Positions 46,260 through 56,469 of a stretch of 64,000 nt of DNA are shown here, piece after piece. How positions within the stretch are numbered: the stretch's first letter is position 1; each line of letters begins with the position of its first letter. The notes below the pieces were generated by a model. It was not told where the DNA came from, made no database searches, and was given only the letters and a program-made list of their open reading frames with translations. This stretch comes from Papaver somniferum (taxonomy: Eukaryota > Streptophyta > Magnoliopsida > Ranunculales > Papaveraceae): contig NC_039361.1 in the NCBI RefSeq assembly GCF_003573695.1, positions 103,705,497 to 103,769,496 of the forward strand, given 5' to 3'. The translations under genes were made by a program, and so were the position numbers.

Positions 46260-46900
46260 ATTTCACATCTACCAGCAGCACCATTTCACCACCGTCAACA
46301 GCACCGCCGCCACCACCACTCCGCCACCACCACCACTTACTAAATACAACCACCAATAATATTCCACCACCGCCACACACCACCATCATTGTTGTTGTTG
46401 TCGCCACCGCCGCCGCTATTAGGTGTCAACAACTGAAATTGATCCAAAAAATCAAAAGTTCAAAATTATTTGTCAAATTTGGTTGTTGATTCTATTTTTC
46501 TATTGTTGATACACAAACATTGGTTGTTGACTCCCTAAACTAAGGTCAATTTCTATTGTTGATACACAAATATTTGTTGTTGACTCCTTACACTAAGATC
46601 AATTTCTATTGTTGATACACAAATATTGGTTGTTGACTACCATTTCCATTGTTGATACACAAACATTGGTTGTTGACCACCATCATCACCCCCACTGCAC
46701 CAAAATCCACCGCCAACACCGTTATTGCACACACAAAAATCACCACCAGTGCCACCACCACGAGATCCATTACCACCAGCACTACTAAAAGCACATCAAC
46801 CACCACCGTAACAAGAATAACAAATCACAACAATTACTTCCAGATGCAACAACACCTATGACCACCACAACATCCACTAACACTATATCCACAATAACAA
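46260..46900. repeat. CAC-rich low-complexity block with a 55-bp tandem repeat
   Basis: Trinucleotide-rich DNA (caccaccac, ccgccgcc) surrounds four copies of attgttgatacacaaayatt at about 46502, 46556, 46611 and 46652, each followed by ggttgttgac. The period is 55, 55 and 41. ORFs here are translations of low-complexity DNA. Confidence 0.85.
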
Positions 46901-47387
46901 CGGTGTATGACTCCTGGATTATCCTAATTTTACTCTAGATTAACTAATTGGAAAATTAATCTCAAACTCCATCACCACCAACATAAAACAGTCGGAAGAA
47001 CTGATACACAACTTCATTAGAAAAGTACTATACCATCAAGATTATATTGGCTAGCTTTTTTTATGATTTGTTGTTCATATCCTAGTTAGCAATTCGGGAT
47101 TCGGTAAACTATGGAACAGCCAACGTACGAGTATTACACGGTATTGTAGACTCAAATGTGGTCAAAAATTCAGTCAACTGGACGTGATTCGTCAGTAATT
47201 CGTAACAGCATAGTACGTGTATAATTCGATTTATAAATGTGAGTTCGGCTCTGAGAATTCGGTATCTATATGTAATAAACAATTAGTATTTAGAAGGACA
47301 TAAGCTAATTTTTATGCATATGTGTGAGTTATTTAAAGAAAAAATAAACTTAATATGATGATATTAATAATATATACAACATTAATC

Positions 47388-47450
47388 ATTTAAGAGGACG
47401 TGGTATAGTGGTTTAGATGCTCGGTTAGTGAGTTTGAGACCTCTCTCACC
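47388..47450 (+). repeat. tRNA-like (SINE-type) segment
   Basis: The sequence gaggacgtggtatagtggtt followed by tagatgctcggttagtgag and tttgagacctctc resembles a tRNA 5' half with an A-box-like tggtatagtgg and a B-box-like gtttgagacctc. No cloverleaf can be closed. It may be a SINE head. Confidence 0.35.
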
Positions 47451-47599
47451 TTTACCTTCAAACATCTTCAGTCATTCTTGTTTCATAAAATTACAATAAG
47501 GGCCGTGTATGTTCGGGAGGCAGTAAATCCCAAAAAGTGGGGTCTTTGAAAACGTAAAAGCTAAAGAATTTCTAGAGAATTAAGCGGACGTATTATTAA

Positions 47600-47889
47600 T
47601 GGCAACTGCAAGATGAAACTTAGCTTATATAAAGACACCTCTCTTTATTGATGTTTAGAAATCTCTCAAAACTAAACACAAGCTCTAATCTTGCTCCTAT
47701 GATCAACCGCAACTTTGGTAATCATATATATATAGAACTATGAATTGCTTTTCCTAGTCCTATTACCTTATTACATGTCTTTCCTTTTCTTAGAACTATA
47801 TGACTTCTAATTCCCTTAGGATTACATCAATTTCCTAATCTTGTCCTAACCAGCTTGTTAGTGACTTCTATTTTGAAGTTTAACCAACA
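47600..47889 (-). repeat. Copia D 3' LTR
   Basis: It matches 51255-51545 with a few substitutions and one or two single-base indels. The polypurine tract (minus strand AACGGGGAGAA) lies at 47890-47900. The pol frame ends inside the LTR at 47880. Confidence 0.92.
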
Positions 47890-49463
47890 TTCTCCCCGTT
47901 AAGCTTCAACCTTACCCGTGACATATCTTGTACTCCAATCAGTTGTCTCATTTCTTCAAACTTGATCCGAGCTAATGCCTTTGTCAATATATCTGCTTTC
48001 TGCTCAGTTCCTGGTATGTGTTCAACGTTGATGATCTCCTTCTCGATACATTCTCGTATGAAATGATACCTTTTGTGAATGTGTTTCGTCTTACCATGAA
48101 ACACTGGATTTTTAGTGAGTTCAATTGCAGACTTATTATCAATCTTGATGAGAACTTTTTCAGGTTCTCTTCCTTTGATTTCACCCAACAGTTCTTGAAG
48201 CCATATTGATTGTTTAGCTGCTTCTGTTGCGGCCATAAACTCAGCTTCACAGGATGAGAGGGCTACAATGTCTTGCTTCTGTGAACACCATGTAATAGGT
48301 GCTTCTCCTAGATAAAATACATGACTAGTTGTACCTTTTCCATCATCTTGGTCAATATTATGACTACTGTAACTATACCCAACAATTCCTTTTGAACCTC
48401 GACCATACTTCAATCCACAGCTGATTGTTCTTCTTAGATATCTCAATATCTGCTTTATTACATCACCATGAGACTTGCGTGGACTCTGCATATAACGTCT
48501 TGCTACTCCCACAAAGAAAGCCAAATCTGGTCTTGTATGTAATAAATATCTTAGGCATCCAACATATCTTCTATAACTCGTTGAATCAATCTCTGCTTCT
48601 TCTTGTGCCTTTGAAACTTTAAGTCCAAACTCCATTGGTATCTTAGTTGGATTACAAGTTTCAAGTCCTGCTTCTTTCAGAATTCTCCTTGCATAAGCTT
48701 CTTGTTTAATCTGAATCCCATCTATCCCTTGATGAACTTCTATGCCTAGATAATATGTGAGTTTCCCAAGATCAGACATCTCAAACTTAGATGACATATC
48801 TTTCTTGAACTCACAAATCACCTTGAGAGAATTGCCAGTCACAAATAGATCATCTACATAGACTGCAATTACTAGTAGTGTCCCCTTTTCTTCTTTTCTA
48901 TATACATAAGTTTCTTTAGAACACTTTATGAATCTCGATCCCTTTAAGATTTCATCTAACTTTGTATTCCAGACTCGAGGGGCTTGTCTTAGACCATAAA
49001 GAGCTTTTGTCAACTTGTAAACTCTATGTTCTTGTCCCTTTACTTCGAAACCTTCTGGTTGTTCAACATATATATCTTCACTTAGTTCACCATGCAAGAA
49101 TGTCGTCTTTACGTCTAAATGATGTATTTCCCAAGAGTTTGATGCAGCTTCTGCTATTAAGAGACGAATTGTCTCTAGTCTCGTAACTGGTGCGAAAACT
49201 TCATCAAAGTCTATGCCTGATTCTTGAACGTATCCCTTAGATACAAGTCTTGCCTTATATTTGTTAATAGTTCCATCAACATTTCTTTTAACCTTGAAGA
49301 TCCACTTGAGGACAATCACTTTTACCCCACCTGGATTATCAACTAGAAACCAAGTCTTGTTTCTGTTGATTGAAATAATTTCTTCTCTACATGCTTGTGT
49401 CCATTTAGTCGGGACCTTTGCTTCCTGAAAATTCCTTGGTTCATCATTAACAGAAAGTAGCAT
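47880..49463 (-). pseudogene. Copia D reverse transcriptase and RNase H
   Basis: This is 527 open codons in the gag frame. RT starts at NKTWFLVD and continues with KARLVSKGYVQESGIDFDEV, FAPVTRLETIRLLIAEAAS, LDVKTTFLHGELSEDIYVEQ and KALYGLRQAPRVW. The catalytic YVDD box is in AVYVDDLFVTG. RNase H follows with CGLKYGRG, ALSSCEAEFMAATEAAKQ, KIDNKSAIELTKNPVFHG and KHIHKRYHFIREC, then ADILTKAL. All these motifs look intact, so the enzyme part was functional until the stops upstream. By itself it lacks a start context. Confidence 0.92.
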
Positions 49464-49532
49464 AATCTCATATCCTTCTGCAGCTTGAAGAACATAATCC
49501 TCCAGATATTGTGGCTTTTGTATCTGTCTTGT

Positions 49533-50465
49533 TCATTTTCGCAGTGGAATGGGTTGAGTTATTTCATCGATCTCCTCTTTTAACTCTTTTTCTATCAGAT
49601 TTATGAAAGCTTTGAATCTGTCAAATGCTTCACTCTTTTCTTTCATAAGAATAGACCACATATATCTTGAGAAGTCATCTATAATAACAAATATGTATTT
49701 GTTATTTGCAAGGGTTTGTGGTGTAATAGGACCACATAAATCAGCATGAAGAAGCTCTAATGGCTTTGAGGCTTTGAATATTGTTGCTTTTGGAAAACCT
49801 TGATGTGTTTGTTTCCCAACTAAACATGATTCACAGATCCTTGATTCATCGTTTATCTGTGGTAGCCCTCGAACCATTTTGTTCTGAGACATAGTTTTTA
49901 AGGTTCTGAAACTTATGTGTCCTAACCTTGCGTGCCACTTCCATGTCTGATCTTCCAGTCTCATACTCATACACAATGGCCTTCCAATCATGAGACTTAT
50001 CTTGTAGAGTCTATTCTGTGAGCGTGAGACTTTAACTAAAAGTCTTCCACTTGGGTCATGAACTGTTAAATAATCTTGTGGCATTCTAACATCACATCCA
50101 ACTTCTGTAGCTTGTCCTAAACTTAGAATGTTTCTTTGTAAGTTTGGGATGAAGTAGATGTTTGTGACAAGCTTCTGTTCTCCGGTCTTGCTCTGAAATA
50201 GAATTGATCCTTTCCCTTCAATTTCTACAGAAGATCCATCCTCAAACTTCACTTGTCCTTTGATTTTCTCATTGAGTTCAGAAAAGTATTGTCTCTTACC
50301 AGTCATGTGATTGCTGGCTCCATTATCTAAATACCAGATTCCTTCTTCTCCATCCTTTGATTCATAGTTCTTTGGTATTAGTTTCCCTTCGTTTAAGAAT
50401 ACAACTTCGTGCATGAAAAGAGTTGTATCTTCTTCCCTTATTTCATTCTTGTTTGCTTCTTCCAT
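49533..50465 (-). pseudogene. Copia D protease, GAG-pre-integrase and truncated integrase
   Basis: It is in frame with gag. The protease active site is WYLDNGASNHMTG (family form LDSGAS/LDTGAS; here Asn in place of Ser or Thr). The pre-integrase zinc finger follows: WHARLGHISFRTL and CESCLVGKQ (HHCC). The integrase core begins HADLCGPITPQTLANNKYIF and IIDDFSRYMW, with the first catalytic Asp, but after FKAFINLIEKE the sequence jumps to DEITQPIPLRK. The second Asp, the Glu and the rest of the core are missing. A TGA (49533-49535, probably from CGA) closes this segment. Confidence 0.92.
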
Positions 50466-51224
50466 CTTTTGTATTCTTTCAGGGCATACAGAGGAGAAGT
50501 GTTCTGGTTTATCACATCTGTAACAAATAATATTTGATCTATCCTTCTTTTATTTCCATTGGTTTTGATCACTCTGACTTGTTGTTCTATCTTGTGAGTT
50601 AAACCTTCCTCCCCTTCCTCGACCTCTGTTTACTCTACCACCTCTTCCACGACCTCTTCCTCTTGTCGCAGAGTTTTGTTGGTAAGAGTTTGTGTACAAG
50701 AGTTTTCCTTGAGTTTCTCCATTGTTTTCTTCATCAAGGATTCTCTCTTCATATGTTTTCAATCTTCCAATTATATCTTCATAGCTAGTCTTCTTTAAAT
50801 CTAAGACTTGTTCGAGAGAAGCTATGATATGAATATACTTGGATCTTGGTAAACTATTGAGAAACTTCTTTACCAGTTTATCTTCATCAATGGTTTGTCC
50901 AAGTGACGCAGCTTTTGAGGCTATCTCTGATAGCTTTCCTACAAATCTATCAATAGTATCATTGTCTTTCATCTTCACTCTTTCAAATTCAGACATTAAG
51001 GTTTGCAGACGGGCTTCTTTAACTCGATCAGCTCCGAGATTACGTGCCTTTATTGCATCCCAAATTTTCTTTGAAGTTTCCTGTTCACCAACTTGTAGAA
51101 CAAGACATTCTGGTATTGCTTGAAAGAGTAATCCAATGGAAACATTGTTTTTGTCTGGGTCCAATGTACCAGGATCAATTGTTTCCCAAACTTTGTAGAT
51201 TTTCATCAGTACCTTCATTCTCAT
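50466..51224 (-). pseudogene. Copia D gag with zinc knuckle
   Basis: The frame opens at MRMKVLMKIYKVWETID, which in relatives is about residue 20 onward, so the first residues of gag are deleted up to the PBS. It contains the UBN2-type gag core (GLLFQAIPECLVLQVGEQET, KIWDAIKARNLGADRVKEAR, LQTLMSEFERVKMKDNDTID) and an RGRGRGGR-rich basic stretch. After a TAA at 50550-50552 follows a good CCHC knuckle, CYRCDKPEHFSSVC. In the family Gag packages element RNA. Confidence 0.9.
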
Positions 51225-51237
51225 GGCCTAGAAACAA

Positions 51238-51249
51238 GCTCTGATACCA
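51238..51249 (-). other. Copia D primer-binding site (initiator Met tRNA type)
   Basis: The minus strand reads TGGTATCAGAGC, the standard plant copia site complementary to the 3' end of initiator tRNA-Met. Confidence 0.93.
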
Positions 51250-51254
51250 ATTAA

Positions 51255-51545
51255 TGGAAACTGCAAGATGAAACTTAGGTTATATAAAGACAACTCTCTT
51301 TATTGATGTTTAGAAAATCTCTCAAAACTAAACACAAGCTCTAATCTTGCTCCTATGATCAACCATAACTTTGGTGATCATATATATATAGAAGTATGAA
51401 TTCCTTTTCCTAGTCCTATCCCCTTATTACATGTCTTTCCTTTTCTTAGAACTAGATGACTTCTAATTCCCTTAGGATTACATCAATTTTCTAATCTTGT
51501 CCTAACCAGCTTGTTAGTGACTTCTATGTTGAAGTTTAACCAACA
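51255..51545 (-). repeat. Copia D 5' LTR
   Basis: This is the partner of 47600-47889, followed in sense by a 5-base spacer and the Met-tRNA primer-binding site. Confidence 0.92.
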
Positions 51546-51829
51546 ATTATTCGGGATTCGGAAAGTTCGTGAACGATTCGCAAATAATCCGGGAATACCA
51601 TATAATACGCGACTTGGGTTCGGAATTGCAAACGTACGCGAATAAGACGGTAAAATTCGTGATACGGAAAAATTCACGAAACTAGGGTTCATACCATCAA
51701 GATTATATTGGATCTTTACACTAACAAGCTGGGTAGGACAAAGTACCCAAAACCATTTATAGCAGTACAGCACACATGAGTGATCAACGACGGATTCCTT
51801 CATGCACCTTATCAAACCAAGATCAGTGA

Positions 51830-52110
51830 AAGTGAAAGACACCATTTGTTTGATAAAATTCTGCTGGTCATTAGTTGACTAATTAGGGCTAGATATTGGT
51901 GAACAAGTAGAGCATATTTTCATCGTGATATTCTAAGCCATGAACGAATTAAATATGTTTCCGTATGAAGCAGTAAGTCGTCTATAGGTAGCAGTCTAGC
52001 TAGTTAGTATTGCAGAGCTAGACTCCCTTGCATCCAAACGGGGAGTTTTTCACATATTCATTTACAAGATTAGACTGCCTTGAACCATATGTAAGACCTT
52101 TGCATCAAAC
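51830..52110. repeat. Dispersed repeat copy (related to 58880-59050 and 61985-62110)
   Basis: Shared words in order include gtcattagt..a.tagggctag, atcgtgat.ttctaa, aaatatgtttc and cg/gtc.tctat.gg. The three copies are diverged. Confidence 0.75.
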
Positions 52111-52319
52111 AAATATTACAAGAGGTACATTTTGGAAAGCTAGACGTAAGATATGCTCAGGATCTTCTGAAATAAAAAACAGTGACAGGTTTTAGGTCAA
52201 GGGACACAATACCCGAAACAAAAATGCAGAAGTCTTACATAGTTTCGATATCCGTGAAACCAGCTTAACATGTTATGAGCATCTATATTATACAAAATTG
52301 GTTACAAAGACCAAAATCA

Positions 52320-52615
52320 ATAATTCCTGGATGTAAAGGGTATTTAGATTTTGACATTGTTTAAATGGAAAAAATTTTAAAAAATAGTCAGGATGTAAAC
52401 AGTTTCATCCTACCCATTTTCAAATACTTTTTCGTATTTTTAATTTACATCAGGATGCATCCAGTTTCATCCTTGCTATTTTATAAGTTTAAGTCAGGAT
52501 AAATCCAATTTCATCCTTGCTATTTTTTTTTGGTGTCCATTTCACCCATACAAATTTTTACTTGTCCATTTGAACCATGTTTTAAATATATTTGGACAAA
52601 TGACCCATTTTCCGT
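52320..52615. repeat. 300-bp dispersed repeat, copy 1 (partner 61300-61600)
   Basis: The two blocks align along nearly 300 bp in the same orientation and share tagtcaggat, aacarttcatcct, tttacatcaggatgcatcca, agtttaagtcaggataaat and atatttggacaaatgacc. A catcctrr...tttcatcc motif is iterated inside. No coding sequence or terminal repeats are visible. Confidence 0.88.
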
Positions 52616-55600
52616 TTATATTATAAGGGACAATGATGTTTTTACCAGTGGAAGGATATCCACATTTCGGACATATAAAGGACGGTTGAAATTAATCATA
52701 ATCCCTACGTTTTGAGATTTGGGGAGATTTGGATTTTGAGTATATACAGGACGACCACCATGGAAGAAAAAACGTAAATATGTAAGTATGTAACTCATAT
52801 ATGAAACCCGTTTAATTGAAACCGCTCATCCCTGTATCTCGGCATTAACTTAAATGCAATGAATGTTTTTGGTAACTGAAATAGAGATGAGATCTCACTT
52901 CTGCAATCCAAACCTCCCAGCTTTTGGGGTAATTCACTTCCCTGCCAAAGGGGCTTCCTTTTTCTTCGTTTTGTAACTGAGATTTCAAAGGTATGATTGA
53001 GTTTTTTGGTACGTTTCGTAGGCATATATATAGGACTTTCGCAATTGATTTGTTTTTGTTTTTACCTTGATTGATTGTAAAGGTATGATTAAGTTTCTTA
53101 ATTTCTTTATAATAAGTCGCATATGTCTAATAAAGTTTTTGATTTCCAATGGATGAATATTTCCTTATACTTCTATCAAGACAGATAAATTTGTTAATGT
53201 ATTCAGTTTTTTATTGTTTGTCATGTCTAAATTATACATGGTAAAATCTACTACGCTTTTGGGTCTGATTTCATTTTTTTGTTGTCACTGATGCAGTAAT
53301 TTTTAATGACAACTCAACATTCGAAGAACAACGGGTCCCCAGTTGGTGGCGCAGGTAATTTGAATTTCACATTTTTGTCTTTCTTTTTGTCCTTCATGGT
53401 TTATGTTCGAGTGATGGCTTTTTGAGTTTCATTTTTGGGATGGATATGATGACATTTGCATTTGTAGATTTAAGTTTTTGGAATTAACTTTCTTTTTAGC
53501 CAGTGTTGTTCTAGATAACATGAGGGACAATCTATGTTAACATTCGATTAAGTCCAATGTAGAATAATGGATTTTCTTGAAGATCAAGAAAAAATATCAT
53601 TGCGGCCACCAGTTTGATTTCTGCTTCTCCACCTGTTTTCCCCTACAGATTTTGCACATATTATTTCAAGTGGCTAAAAGTCTAGAAAATCCCAATTGTA
53701 CCAAATAACACTACCTAGCACACAAAGTAAAGTTTCCCTTGACATTTTGTGTTTTAAGAATAGTTAAACCATCTCTGAACTTAAAAGCTAAATGGGATTC
53801 ATCCTACGACACAAGTTTCTGACTGATTATATTTTTGCATTTTGTATTGTATGTATGTCCCCTCTTGCTGATTACCAAGTTTCTGCTCACATGAGTGCAA
53901 GAAAACTATGTGCACGCCAGAAAAATATTGGCTTACGGCGGCTGGGAATATTTGGCTTGCAACAGATGCAGTAGGAAAGTTTTTGGTGATGAAGGTGACC
54001 ATTATGTACAAAGTGTGAAGCCAAAATCAAGTAACGCCTGCCAAGGTCAGTCTGTAACTATTGGCTATTTGGCTGACAGAAGCTGGAATATTTTCTTACA
54101 TTTTTTGGTGTTCGTTCTCCAACCTGATCAGCTGAAATATTACATTAGTGTATGTTTTAGCAGTGGGTTTCATAATCTAATAGGTTGATGTTATTTCATT
54201 TCTTTAGCTAGCATATGGGTTTGGGTACTATTTCATCATAAGGGTGAAAGATACGAGTTAGAACTTGGAACATATATATATACCTAAAGAAATTCCGTAT
54301 TTCACAAGGTATGATCTCAAGGCAATCAAATATTTAAATTGTTGTTGGGAAGAAAAAAAAGCTTGAAAAAACTCAGCATTGACTGCAATCAAGCGAATCT
54401 AAGTAGAACTTCAAAGGTATATATGAGGGACGCATGCAGTCAAAATGTGATAGATCAAGTGATCAGCTTGAAATTTGAACATAATATTCATGACACTGAC
54501 ACCTTCTATATTATTGTCAATTCAGGAAAAAAGAATTCAACGATGGTTGAGCCATTGGGCATTTGAGCAGATTTTGAATATTGTCATATAACAATATGCC
54601 GTTTAACATGAAGAATAGGCGCTCCAAGCTTCACATTGACAAAGATACGAAACCTTTTCTGTAAACCAGCAGCGCAAGCACTCTCAAATTACTGGCAACT
54701 GTAAAGACCTATACCAATTTCAAAATCGGTTGAAGGAGCATCCCAGAAAAGTGTAGCTTGGAAATGATGTCAAACGGCCTACTGAAGTTTTAGACCATAT
54801 ATCAAGATTGATCAATGCAGCAGTGGTTCAACTTTGTGGCTGACATGAATGTTTTAGTGTTATTATTTGTTGTGTTTTTGCTCAACTTTGGTGCTGAGGC
54901 GGCAACATTAAGCATACATAATCTCGACTTCTATGAATAATGGGTTCTAAATGGGTTCCATATACCAATACTCAATCTTATTAGTTGTCCATCACTTTGA
55001 TTGATCACATAAATACCTGTAGATACACTATTGGTCGACAACTGACATACGGAATTTGCCATTTAGAGTGACATTATTTTGGATCTTTGGGCAAGATTTA
55101 TTCATTAGTGATGGAATTAGAGTTTTATGAAGTATCCGGTTGTAGCTCCAAATTAGCACCTCAATTATCAATCCAGCTTTTCAGAGAGTTAACGTTTAAC
55201 AATTTCAAGACCATTCTGTAACCCCTACCAAAGCCAAAATCTACTGAAACTGCTAAGCACCAAAGGGATATTAGACGAATTCTATCATGGACAACTTTGT
55301 GACGTTTTCGTTACAAACTGCTTGGCTGTAATGCTTACTCAGATTAGAATTAAAACGTTGACAACAAAATGAATGAAGGTTCAGATTTATAAAAGAAATA
55401 CTAAGCTTGGAGCTTTGGTTCCTTTTTTTTTTTTTTTTTTTTGAAAAATGAGCTTTGGTTCCTGATTCCTGAAGCATTGATCATTCTTATATGTACGTAA
55501 TTGGTATTCTATAATAACCGTTTCTCCTTCACAATATGCATCCGAAAGTAAATATGCAAATGGTTCTGTCAAACCTTAAAACAATACAATAACAAACCAA

Positions 55601-55773
55601 ATCCCGTGCCGTAAAATTACCCATCTGAAATTCAAAAACTCTACATTCGCTTGGTGCATTACGATTACATCACAAAGATTAGCGGTGATCTAACCAATTT
55701 CGATCTCGTCGATTTTAGTTTAATTAAAAAGGAAATCAATGGCGTGGCACATTCCGTTGCTAGTTTTGTTAGT
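52616..55773. other. Mostly noncoding, one possible exon pair
   Basis: There is no confident gene. An ATG at 53307 starts MTTQHSKNNGSPVGGAG and stops at a gtaatt donor-like site. At about 53930-54050 an AG-bounded stretch reads YGGWEYLACNRCSRKVFGDE, a CxxC-type zinc-ribbon-like peptide. The two could be exons of a plus-strand gene or captured pieces, but I cannot name it. A T20 run lies at about 55423-55442. Confidence 0.35.
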
Positions 55774-55832
55774 GTCGATCCCCGTACCTCTCGCATGCTA
55801 AGCGACCGCTCTACCATCTGAGCTACATCCCC
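55774..55832 (-). pseudogene. tRNA-Ala (AGC) pseudogene, 3'-truncated
   Basis: The minus strand starts GGGGATGTAGCTCAGATGGT, has a normal D arm, and has anticodon loop TTAGCAT (AGC) with a stem that has one mismatch (GTCGC against GCGAG). It continues through GAGAGGTACGGGGATCGACA. The 3' strand of the T stem and the acceptor 3' strand are absent: after GATCGACA it runs into unrelated DNA. It has an A box and B box but cannot fold a complete tRNA. Confidence 0.9.
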
Positions 55833-56090
55833 AAGACACTGTTTATATCAGAATTTCCGTTACAAAATTGGCAGTTGAACTACCCACACTGCAACTGCAG
55901 CGGCAAGCAAGGAAACGTAGATCTACCCTCGTTCAATAAAAAGAACAATTAAACCAGAATTCGTACGTAGTCCATACAGTGATTCGGTCCTGCCATCAAC
56001 GCTAGCTCGGTCATCATCATACGATCCATACCCGGCCCTTGTAAGTGGAAAGCGTCTTCATTTGCTTGCTTTTGATTAGCTAGGTGAGTT
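55833..56090. other. Noncoding
   Basis: No recognisable feature between the tRNA pseudogene and element C. Confidence 0.5.
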
Positions 56091-56338
56091 TATTAGGAAA
56101 TAATATATGAGAGTCTATATTTAGGAGATATGCACATTAAGTTGTGAGAGTTATATTAGGAAAGTGTCTATGTTTAGAGTTTGATCTTAGTTAGGTAAGT
56201 ACCTTGAGTGGTCGTCAAGTTTGTGAACAATATAAATAGGCTATTAAGCCATGAAAATTAAGATACCAAAATTATTATCAATGTAGTCTTTTACGCTTCC
56301 GCGTTTATGCTCTCCTCTCTCTTGCTCGATCCTTAACA
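56091..56338 (+). repeat. Element C 5' LTR
   Basis: It runs from TATTAGGAAATAATATATG to ccttaaca. A TATA-like tataaata at about 56231 may be the promoter core. Confidence 0.93.
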
Positions 56339-56352
56339 TGGTATCAGAGCGA
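56339..56352 (+). other. Element C primer-binding site
   Basis: TGGTATCAGAGCGA sits immediately after the 5' LTR and is complementary to the 3' end of initiator tRNA-Met. Confidence 0.93.
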
Positions 56353-56422
56353 GGTGAGAGGAAGAGGGAGGAGATGAAGAAAGGTTTAAAGAAGTTAAAA
56401 GAGTTTTTACGTTTATGGTTTA

Positions 56423-56426
<4 letters not shown>

Positions 56427-56466
<40 letters not shown>
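56427..56466. repeat. Poly(A) run of 40
   Basis: An uninterrupted A40 lies inside element C, about 90 bp after the PBS. The length makes sequencing error or length polymorphism likely. Confidence 0.9.

Positions 56467-56469
<3 letters not shown>

Larger units (their letters stand above)
47600..51545 (-). mobile_element. Copia D: defective Ty1/copia retrotransposon
   Basis: LTRs of 290 bp (47600-47889) and 291 bp (51255-51545) start TGG and end ACCAACA on the plus strand, that is TGTTGG...CA in sense. Flanks attaa and attat are a near 5-bp target duplication. The order on the minus strand (gag, protease, integrase, RT, RNase H) fixes the copia type. Gag, protease and RT/RNase H all lie in one frame, broken by two stops. 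Most of the integrase core and the first part of gag are deleted. It cannot transpose on its own. Confidence 0.93.
47030..51711. mobile_element. Unclassified element bounded by a perfect 21-bp direct repeat, host of copia D
   Basis: The sequence ataccatcaagattatattgg occurs at 47030-47050 and 51691-51711. Taking out copia D leaves about 0.69 kb between the copies: a T7 run at 47056-47062, then DNA rich in attcg, ttcggg and cgtacg words on both sides of copia D (47090-47290 and 51546-51690). The T-run near the left repeat and the long target-site-like repeat would suit a minus-oriented non-LTR or SINE-like insertion. I do not recognise the family. Confidence 0.5.

Noticed and set aside
47388..47450. 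Intact tRNA gene
   Set aside because: Only A- and B-box-like words are present; no cloverleaf can be closed.
48018..49186. Plus-strand ORFs of 63-74 aa
   Set aside because: They are antisense shadows of the copia RT/RNase H frame.
52795..53025. 76-aa minus ORF starting MPTKRTKKLNH
   Set aside because: There is no recognisable family and no supporting splice or context signal.
55774..55832. Functional tRNA-Ala gene
   Set aside because: The T-stem 3' strand and acceptor 3' strand are missing and the anticodon stem has a mismatch.
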